Made by a program: the position numbers and the translations under genes | Shown here: piece by piece, positions 58,241-64,000 of the stretch | How positions within the stretch are numbered: the stretch's first letter is position 1 | Layout of the letters: each line of letters opens with the position of its first letter | The notes under the pieces: generated by a model | Database searches by the model: none | What the model was told of the DNA's origin: nothing | What the model saw: only the letters and a program-made list of their open reading frames with translations | Source: Bdellovibrio sp. ZAP7 | Lineage (GTDB): Bacteria > Bdellovibrionota > UBA1018 > CAIMNF01 | Length of the DNA stretch: 64,000 nt | Direction: 5' to 3' | Assembly: GCA_945874535.1 (NCBI GenBank) | Contig: CAMCGZ010000009.1 | Coordinates: 33,660 to 97,659, forward strand

Positions 58241-59684
58241 TCGCCCCGAGAGTGCGGGAATTCTCATCCTGCTCATCTCCCACCTTTTAGCGGCGGTTTA
58301 TTCGACCGGCTTTCACCATCCGGATGAACACTGTCAAATCCTCGAATTCGCCAACCATGCATCAGGTCTCCTGCAGGACACGAGTCTCCTGCGGTGGGAG
58401 TATCAGTCGCAGATCCGCCCCTGGTTCCAACCCTTGCTTCATGCGGGTCTCATGAAACCCGCCATTCTTGCCGGTGTGTTCGAGCCCCATGCATTTGCGA
58501 CCCTCTTCCGACTGATTTACGGACTGCTCAATATCCTCGCCCTCTGGTCATTGTGGAGGGCGTTTCGAGAAAGGGACGGGATCGACCCTGAAGGGTTCCT
58601 CTGGATATCCCTGATCTGGTTTTTCCCGTATCTTCACATAAGGACTTCGAGCGAAAACCTCTCCGGGATTTTGCTCACCTTCGCTGCCGCACGCATGGTG
58701 GCAGGGCGCACACCAGGCATGACCGGCATCCTGCTCGGACTTTCATTTCTGGCGCGCTATCAAATCGCTCTGGGATTGATCGGTTTGGCTCCAATGTTGC
58801 TGATACGGGACCGTGGACTCCGCAAACCCCACCTTGTACTCCTGGGTGGATTCCTATTGAGCCTGACCCTGGGACTGGTGCTCGATCGATGGTTCTACGG
58901 GCAATGGACCCTCACCCCTTGGAACTACTTCAAGGTGAACCTCATCGACGGAGTCGCCGCCACCTTCAGCCCCCATCCCTGGTACCAGTATTTCATCTGG
59001 ATTCTGATGTTGAACCCGTTCTGGTCGATCCCGCTGTTTGCAGGGGCCGTCCGATACGGGCTTCGGGAGTGGAAAGACGGACTCGCTGCATTCGTTTGGG
59101 CCTTTTTCATATTTCATCTCCTCATGACCAACAAGGACATCCGTTTCCTTTTTCCGGTACTCAATATCGTGGCTGTCATGACCGTTGCGGTTTTCTACAA
59201 AACGGAAGGATTCCGCTGGAACCCGAAACTGGCGCTGGCCCAGTTGCTGACGGGAATCGCAGGCTTCGCCTACACTTCTTTCCAGTGCGCATCGATCCCC
59301 GAGCTCTGGGCACTAGAGGCCCTTCACCGCCACAGCAGACCGTCAGAACACTGGATTTCGTCGGGCTTTGATTTGAATCCGATGAAACAGACCTACTACC
59401 CCGGACCCCGAGGACTCGTCCGCGAATGCAAAAGTCCTTCGGCTCTGCAAGACTGCCTGGATGCCAACCCCGGATCGAGCGTTATCGTGAGCTTCAAAAA
59501 GAACGAGCCGGACTCGATCTCCTACTTGGACACTCTCGATCGAAACGAATGCAAGAAAATCGAATCCACCCACCCCGACTGGCTCTTCACGTTCGAGGAC
59601 CGGTTTCCTGTCCTGAACCGTCTTAAATTCAAAGCGGTCTACCGTTGCCCTGAACTCACTTCGAGAGCCTCTCGAACTCGTTGA
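58215..59684 (+). CDS. GT-C membrane mannosyltransferase-like protein
   Basis: A 489-residue polytopic protein related to the GPI/ALG mannosyltransferases (PIG-B/ALG9/GT22). FHHPDEHCQILEFANHASG near residue 34 is the lumenal/periplasmic acidic loop after TM1, followed by WEYQSQIRPWFQPLLHAG, a typical second motif. About ten hydrophobic helices follow and a soluble C-terminal piece of about 90 residues. Sugar donor is probably a lipid-linked mannose or similar. Starts 26 bases inside the upstream gene; no good ribosome site, so the start may be a few codons off. Ends overlapping pepF by 29 bases. Confidence 0.78.
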   Translation: MRTIRFFIDRPESAGILILLISHLLAAVYSTGFHHPDEHCQILEFANHASGLLQDTSLLRWEYQSQIRPWFQPLLHAGLMKPAILAGVFEPHAFATLFRLIYGLLNILALWSLWRAFRERDGIDPEGFLWISLIWFFPYLHIRTSSENLSGILLTFAAARMVAGRTPGMTGILLGLSFLARYQIALGLIGLAPMLLIRDRGLRKPHLVLLGGFLLSLTLGLVLDRWFYGQWTLTPWNYFKVNLIDGVAATFSPHPWYQYFIWILMLNPFWSIPLFAGAVRYGLREWKDGLAAFVWAFFIFHLLMTNKDIRFLFPVLNIVAVMTVAVFYKTEGFRWNPKLALAQLLTGIAGFAYTSFQCASIPELWALEALHRHSRPSEHWISSGFDLNPMKQTYYPGPRGLVRECKSPSALQDCLDANPGSSVIVSFKKNEPDSISYLDTLDRNECKKIESTHPDWLFTFEDRFPVLNRLKFKAVYRCPELTSRASRTR

Positions 59685-61479
59685 GCGCGTCTTCAAAGAC
59701 CTGGAAGGCAGCCTCGATCGGCTCCGGACCTCGCAGGTCCATGCCTGCGCGGATCAGGGTATCGATCGGATCCCGGCTCGATCCTGACTTCAAGAACCCC
59801 AGGTACGAATCCCGGAGCTTCGTATCCCCCTCGTAAATCCCTTTGGCAAAATACTGGGCGGCTGCAAAGCTGGTCGAGTACTTGTACACGTAAAAGTTGT
59901 AGTAAAAGTGCGGGATCCTCGACCATTCGAAACGGATGTTTTTGTGTCGCTTCATTTCCGGACCGTAGTAACGGGCGTTCAATGATTCGAAATGATCCGA
60001 GAGTGACTCCGCGGTCAGGGGCTCTCCGCGCTCGACCATGGCATGGATGTCGCGTTCGAATTCGGCGAACTGAACCTGCCGGTAGAGGGTGCTCCTGAAT
60101 TGGGTGAAGAGGTGATCGAGCAGGTACAGCTTCATCTCTCTCGATTCGGCCTTCTCGTACAAATGGAAATGAAGGAGCATTTCGTTCGTCGTCGAAGCGA
60201 CCTCAGCCAGGAAAATCGGATAATTCGCGGTCGTGTAGTGTTGGCTCGCGTTCGAGAAATGCGTGTGGAGCGAATGCCCGAGCTCGTGCGCCAAGGTGAA
60301 GGTGCTCCCGAGATTGTGCTTGTGGTTCAGCAAAATGTAGGGCTTGGTCAGGTACATCCCGCCTGAGTAAGCGCCACTCCGCTTCCCCGGAGTGTAGAAC
60401 ACGTCAATCCAGCGCTCTGTAAATGCCTTTTCGAGTGCGGAACCGTACTCTTCACCGAGCGGACGGACCGCTTCCCGAACCAGACGACACCCCTCCTCGT
60501 AAGGCAGCTCGGTCCGGGTCGGCTTCACCATCGGTACGAACTGATCGAAGATCTCCATCTCACTCAACCCGAGCACCCGCTTCTTGAGACCCACCCACCG
60601 GTGCAAAAGAGGAAGGAAACGATTCACGGTATCGATGAGCCCGTTGTAAACGGTAAGCGGCACCGCATCCGAAAACAGACTCGCCTCGATGGCGCTGTTG
60701 AACCGTCGGGCACGGGCGTAAAACACTTGTTTTTTCACGTGAGAATCGATGGTCGCAGCGAAGGTGTTCTGGTACTTCGAGAACTCCCTGATGTAATTCC
60801 CGAATGCGCTCCGCCGGAGCTCGCGGTCGTCCGATTCGAGATAGGCTCCGTAGGTCGCATGATTCAGCTCGCAGTTTTTGCCCTGAGCATCGACCGCATC
60901 CTGGAATTTCATATCCGCGTTTTCGAGCAGACTGAAGGCCTTGTAGGCCCCGTCCATCGGCTCTGAAGCCAGGGCCAGAATCTCCTCCACTTCGGCGCTC
61001 CGCTGATGGGGCTTCGAGCGGATCAGGAGTTCGAGCTTTCGCGAAAAATCCCGGAGCAAGGGGTCGCGGCTCAGGGAATTCAATTGCTCGACAGGAATCT
61101 CGAGCAGTTCCGGCTCGAACCACGACAGGCGGGCTCCGGCCTTCGTCGCCTCGCCCCGGATGCGGTCCACCCGTCCGAGCTTGGCCGAATCACGGGTGTC
61201 TTCATCCGAACTGTGATGGGCATAGGAGTAGAGTTTCTCGATCAGAAGGTCGAGATTGACCTGAGCTTCAAATGCTTCCTTCATGGTGAGCGCACCGGAA
61301 CCGAGTTTCCCCTTGAACTCCTCCACCCGACGGACATGTGAGTCCACTTTGGCGAAGTCCGCTTCCCAGGATTCGAGCGATGGATAAACCAAGGACAGAT
61401 TCCAACGGAAGGCTTCGGGAATTTCGTTGCGGTTGCTGAATTGATCCACTTTAACTTGATCCATTTTGACTTCATCCAT
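59656..61479 (-). CDS. pepF: Oligoendopeptidase F (M3 family)
   Basis: A 607-residue zinc peptidase. The active site LAHELGHSLHTHF near residue 395 has the HExxH motif, and WSRIPHFYYNFYVYKYSTS near 530 is family-typical. It cleaves short peptides in the cytoplasm. GAGGAG stands 6 bases before the ATG at 61479. The first 14 residues are an imperfect pentapeptide repeat (MDEVK, MDQVK, VDQFS) made by a tandem 15-base repeat, so in-frame starts at 61464 and the GTG at 61449 are alternatives. Confidence 0.93.
   Translation of the reverse strand: MDEVKMDQVKVDQFSNRNEIPEAFRWNLSLVYPSLESWEADFAKVDSHVRRVEEFKGKLGSGALTMKEAFEAQVNLDLLIEKLYSYAHHSSDEDTRDSAKLGRVDRIRGEATKAGARLSWFEPELLEIPVEQLNSLSRDPLLRDFSRKLELLIRSKPHQRSAEVEEILALASEPMDGAYKAFSLLENADMKFQDAVDAQGKNCELNHATYGAYLESDDRELRRSAFGNYIREFSKYQNTFAATIDSHVKKQVFYARARRFNSAIEASLFSDAVPLTVYNGLIDTVNRFLPLLHRWVGLKKRVLGLSEMEIFDQFVPMVKPTRTELPYEEGCRLVREAVRPLGEEYGSALEKAFTERWIDVFYTPGKRSGAYSGGMYLTKPYILLNHKHNLGSTFTLAHELGHSLHTHFSNASQHYTTANYPIFLAEVASTTNEMLLHFHLYEKAESREMKLYLLDHLFTQFRSTLYRQVQFAEFERDIHAMVERGEPLTAESLSDHFESLNARYYGPEMKRHKNIRFEWSRIPHFYYNFYVYKYSTSFAAAQYFAKGIYEGDTKLRDSYLGFLKSGSSRDPIDTLIRAGMDLRGPEPIEAAFQVFEDALNEFERLSK
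61435..61479 (-). repeat. Tandem 15-base repeat at the pepF start
   Basis: On the minus strand three imperfect 15-base units follow each other from the ATG (ATGGATGAAGTCAAA, ATGGATCAAGTTAAA, GTGGATCAATTCAGC). Each starts with ATG or GTG. Copy number could change by slippage and so shift the start. Confidence 0.6.
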
Positions 61480-61534
61480 GAGGAGCTCCTCTCAAAATGG
61501 TAGCATCGAAGAGGAGTGACAAGCCAAGTCATCC

Positions 61535-62164
61535 TCAAAGAATGATCGACAGTTGGCGGGATTGACGATCTCCACGCCGGTAACTCTGAAACACCGGTTC
61601 TCCTGCTGCCATCGAACAGTAAGTGCAAGCGGGGTGCACTTCGGGCTGTGCGAAGCCCAAAGACACGAACTGGTGATTCAAGACAGCAACCAGATCCAGC
61701 CTCCGGACCGCAGGCTCGAGAAGCTGGCGGGAAAGCCCCTGGAATTCCCGACTAAAAGACTCGATCAATTCATCGCTGACTTCATAACAGCAGGCTCGAA
61801 TTGAAGGACCGAAGATCGCCCTCCAATCGGATGGATTTGCCAGTTCGGAAGGGAGTGACCCGAAAAACGCTCGCGGAATCCCTGCGAACACCCCCCGCCA
61901 GCCTGCATGCAAGGCGCCACGGACGGATCCGGAAACGTGCTCCAGAAGGATGGGGACACAATCTGCCGTCACCACCCCGATCGGAATTCCGGGGGTCCGA
62001 GTCCAGAGCCCATCCACTTCGCCACAGTCCTGACCAAGATCGGTCACCTCGGCGATCCCCACACCATGAACCTGCTTCCACTTGGGTCTTGCCGCCTCCC
62101 AGGACTCTTTCTGGAATCCGCCGAGTGGATCTTGTCGGTTTCCCCAAAATACCCGTGACTTCAT
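61535..62164 (-). CDS. Peptidoglycan editing factor PgeF family (YfiH/laccase domain)
   Basis: A 209-residue member of the Cu-oxidase_4/YfiH family. KWKQVHGVGIAEV, ADCVPILLEH, ALHAGWRGVFAGI, GPSIRACCYEVSDEL and VHPACTYCS supply the conserved Cys/His metal site. E. coli YfiH/PgeF removes wrongly inserted serine from muropeptides; other members act on purine nucleosides. The family is usually about 240 residues, and here the N-terminal 30 or so (the STRxGGVS part) are shortened. GAGGAGG precedes the ATG, which overlaps the stop of the EEP gene, so the start is firm. Confidence 0.88.
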   Translation of the reverse strand: MKSRVFWGNRQDPLGGFQKESWEAARPKWKQVHGVGIAEVTDLGQDCGEVDGLWTRTPGIPIGVVTADCVPILLEHVSGSVRGALHAGWRGVFAGIPRAFFGSLPSELANPSDWRAIFGPSIRACCYEVSDELIESFSREFQGLSRQLLEPAVRRLDLVAVLNHQFVSLGFAQPEVHPACTYCSMAAGEPVFQSYRRGDRQSRQLSIIL

Positions 62165-62895
62165 GGAGCCTCCTCTTCGAGCACTGCAGACAACGCGAGA
62201 TGATCCGAGAGCCTGGACCATGGAGGCCCCGTCAGGGTTTCGACCTCGGTGACCCGGAAGCCCCTCACATAAATCCGGTCCAACTTCAGATAGGGCCAAA
62301 ACGCGGGAAAAGTTCGTGCGTGGTCTCCGATCCGATCCAGAAATACCTCTCGGAGCCCGGCCCCTTCGCTCAATCCGGATGTCAGCTCCTCCGCCCAATC
62401 ATTGAAATCCCCAGCCAGGATCAAGGGCTCCCCCGGTGGCACTCTGGAGCGGATGGCTTCGCAGAGTTTGGCGAGTTGGCGCTCCCGCCCCCAAGCCAGG
62501 AGATCGAGATGGGCTGTCATGACATGGACCTTCTTCCCCTCCCATTCGGGGCACGACACCACCCCGTGCAAAAGTCCCCGCCGCTCGAAACGATGGTTCG
62601 AAAGATCCAAATTTTCGTAAGATTCGAAGGGATATTGGCTCAAAATGGCGTTTCCGTGATGCCCCTTCGAGTACACCGCGTTCTTTCCATAAGCGTAATG
62701 ACTCCAAACCCGGTCAGCGAGAAACTCAAACTGTGGACGGGGCGCGAAGAGCTCGTGCCACCCGAGCACCTCCTGGAGGCAAACCACGTCGGCACCCAAG
62801 GCCTGCAAATGGGTTTTCATCTCCTCGAGCGTGACCTTCCGGTTGAACCAGGAGAAACCTTTGTGGATATTGAAGGTGACGACCTTGATCCTCAT
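62161..62895 (-). CDS. Endonuclease/exonuclease/phosphatase family protein
   Basis: A 244-residue EEP-fold hydrolase. VVTFNIHKG (Asn), VVCLQEVLG (Glu), VMTAHLDLL (His), ILAGDFNDW (Asp/Asn) and SRLSDHLALSA (Asp-His) are the five active-site blocks in order. The motif GFSWFNR after HKG and proximity to a phospholipase-D family gene fit the subgroup often linked to cardiolipin synthase genes, whose substrate is not known to me. Starts in the stop of the upstream gene (ATGA); a longer frame is rejected. Confidence 0.9.
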   Translation of the reverse strand: MRIKVVTFNIHKGFSWFNRKVTLEEMKTHLQALGADVVCLQEVLGWHELFAPRPQFEFLADRVWSHYAYGKNAVYSKGHHGNAILSQYPFESYENLDLSNHRFERRGLLHGVVSCPEWEGKKVHVMTAHLDLLAWGRERQLAKLCEAIRSRVPPGEPLILAGDFNDWAEELTSGLSEGAGLREVFLDRIGDHARTFPAFWPYLKLDRIYVRGFRVTEVETLTGPPWSRLSDHLALSAVLEEEAP

Positions 62896-63944
62896 GCCCA
62901 ATACCTCAAGCGGATGACCAGCCACCGCAAGAATCGCATTCCCCAACCGCCCTTCGAAGGGTCGAACTCCCGGATCTCGACCGAATCCTCCAGATCAGAC
63001 TCGAATTGCCGTTCCAATGATTTGAAGGAAGCGGGGTGTTCCATCTCCGCGTCCACCTCGAGGTCGTGCATCAAGCTCCGGTGATTGAGGTTGGTCGATC
63101 CGACGATCGCAAAGCCCTGATCCACCAGCATCGACTTGGCATGAATGAATCGGGCCCGGTACTCATAAACCCTCACCCCGCTCAGCAGCAGGTACCGGTA
63201 ATAGGTCTCAGAGAGCCACTTCATGAACCGGTAATCCGGCTCGGCCGGGAGCAAAAGTCTCACATCCACCCCCCGAAGCCCGGCTGAACACAGGGCGCGC
63301 AACAGGAACCAAGGGGGAACGAAATAGGCATTCGTGATCCAAACCCGTTGTTTCGCATCATGAATTTTCCGGACCAATTCGCGATTCCACCTGACCCGAA
63401 GGCGCCGGGTCAGATTGAGGCGGATGCGCGAGGGTTCACGCAAGGGGAGTCTCCGGCTCGGAAAACGCCCCTGCCACAGGATGCGGAACGCTTCTTCGAG
63501 CTCCCGAACGCCCGGTCCGCTCAGCCGCACCCCGGTGTCCCGATGGTGCCGATGGGTGATATTGAAACTCCCCACAAAAACAGTTTTGCCGTCCAAGATG
63601 CAAACCTTCCTGTGCAGTCGACGATTCAAGCGGGCAAAAGCCCACCTGAACAAGGATACGGGATGATAAACACGGAACTCGACACCGGAATCCCGGAGTG
63701 CGTCACGCAGGATCCCGATCCAGAACCAAGACCCGACCCCGTCCACCACCAACCGGACGCGGACTCCTCTCCGGGAAGCGGATCGGAGCGCATCCAACAC
63801 CCGTAGCCCGGTCGGATCCGGTTCGAAAATATAGGTCTCCATTTCGATGGAATGCCGGGCAGAGGCAAGCCCTTCGAAGAGCGCCCCAAAATAGGTCTCC
63901 TTGTCGAAAAACAGGCTTTCCTCGCTCCAGGACTCCCGACTCAT
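62892..63944 (-). CDS. Cardiolipin synthase-like phospholipase D protein
   Basis: A 350-residue PLD-family enzyme with two HKD sites: HRKVCILDGKTVFVGSFN near residue 131 and HAKSMLVDQGFAIVGSTNLN near residue 270. It resembles ClsB/ClsC (no N-terminal TM segments), which join phosphatidyl groups to make cardiolipin. AAGGTGG before the ATG at 63944 supports the start over a GTG at 63962. It is coupled to the EEP and PgeF genes by ATGA overlaps: one three-gene operon. The remaining bases to the right edge (63963-64000) hold nothing recognisable. Confidence 0.9.
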   Translation of the reverse strand: MSRESWSEESLFFDKETYFGALFEGLASARHSIEMETYIFEPDPTGLRVLDALRSASRRGVRVRLVVDGVGSWFWIGILRDALRDSGVEFRVYHPVSLFRWAFARLNRRLHRKVCILDGKTVFVGSFNITHRHHRDTGVRLSGPGVRELEEAFRILWQGRFPSRRLPLREPSRIRLNLTRRLRVRWNRELVRKIHDAKQRVWITNAYFVPPWFLLRALCSAGLRGVDVRLLLPAEPDYRFMKWLSETYYRYLLLSGVRVYEYRARFIHAKSMLVDQGFAIVGSTNLNHRSLMHDLEVDAEMEHPASFKSLERQFESDLEDSVEIREFDPSKGGWGMRFLRWLVIRLRYWA

Positions 63945-64000
63945 TCCACCCCACCTTCTCACATTCCGGGGCCCGACGGAATGCCGGGCCCGCCATCCTG

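Noticed and set aside
1..64000. tRNA, rRNA, CRISPR arrays, insertion sequences, phage or defence islands
   Set aside because: Scanning both strands I saw no cloverleaf-like gene, no regularly spaced repeats, no transposase or integrase motif and no known defence gene; the region looks like stable core chromosome.

Overview
The window is ordinary chromosomal DNA of a Gram-negative, moderately GC-rich bacterium. It is densely packed: 57 protein genes (one cut by the left edge), no gap longer than about 210 bases, and no rRNA, tRNA, CRISPR array, insertion sequence or phage gene that I can see. Lipoproteins, outer-membrane barrels, Tol, FtsEX and LPS/cell-surface sugar genes show a double-membrane cell. 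Gene content (large exported proteins of unknown family, Tol without Pal, MutL with an endonuclease motif, MnmC, EttA) would fit a Bdellovibrionota or other deep proteobacterial lineage, but I cannot prove that from the sequence.

Layout. 1-10205 (+): end of a GGDEF protein, mutL-miaA, ilvE and a pseudouridine synthase, a barrel/large-lipoprotein pair, mnmC. 10210-11028 (+): a glycosyltransferase. 10946-21059 (-): response regulator/lipoprotein/B12-radical SAM operon, HAD hydrolase, BtpA and 5'-nucleotidase, ettA, a barrel and a PHP lipoprotein. 21207-22352: a small exported protein and an Nfu-type protein. 22454-30469 (+): manC, then a coenzyme-A semialdehyde dehydrogenase, URC1-like, URC4-like, uracil phosphoribosyltransferase and uridine kinase genes, then ahcY. 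30617-38453: small exported proteins, UDP-glucuronate decarboxylase and UDP-glucose dehydrogenase, lysS, transaldolase, a secreted protein, a solute-binding protein. 38484-46174: a GKRP/MurQ-like SIS protein, then on the minus strand an SH3-barrel protein, xseA, ctpA, envC-like, ftsX, ftsE. 46173-52601 (+): membrane protein, tolQ, tolR, tolA, tolB, Hpt-like protein, thiolase, aat. 52571-63944: a Pro/Ala/Gly-rich protein, two large exported proteins, a DOPA-dioxygenase-like protein, a GT-C mannosyltransferase-like protein, pepF, pgeF, an EEP-family phosphatase/nuclease and a cardiolipin-synthase-like protein.

The best candidate for an unusual system is the gene run at 23835-29073. It encodes the two hallmark proteins of the URC uracil-degradation route best known from yeast (URC1, a GTP-cyclohydrolase-II relative, and URC4/DUF1688), fused by an ATGA overlap, together with uracil phosphoribosyltransferase and uridine kinase, which make the UMP entry compound, and an MmsA-type dehydrogenase that could turn malonate semialdehyde into acetyl-CoA. 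This reads as a self-contained bacterial pathway from uracil or uridine to central metabolism.

Two architectural traits run through the window. At least twelve genes that head a transcription unit have a recognisable -10 hexamer ending only 6-9 bases before the start codon and no Shine-Dalgarno sequence, which predicts leaderless or almost leaderless mRNAs, whereas internal operon genes have normal ribosome sites or ATGA overlaps. And five of the six convergent gene pairs overlap tail to tail by 14-83 bases, leaving no room for classical terminators. The cell-envelope block around 40-50 kb (FtsE-FtsX-EnvC-CtpA facing TolQRAB) has divergent first genes whose start codons appear to overlap.
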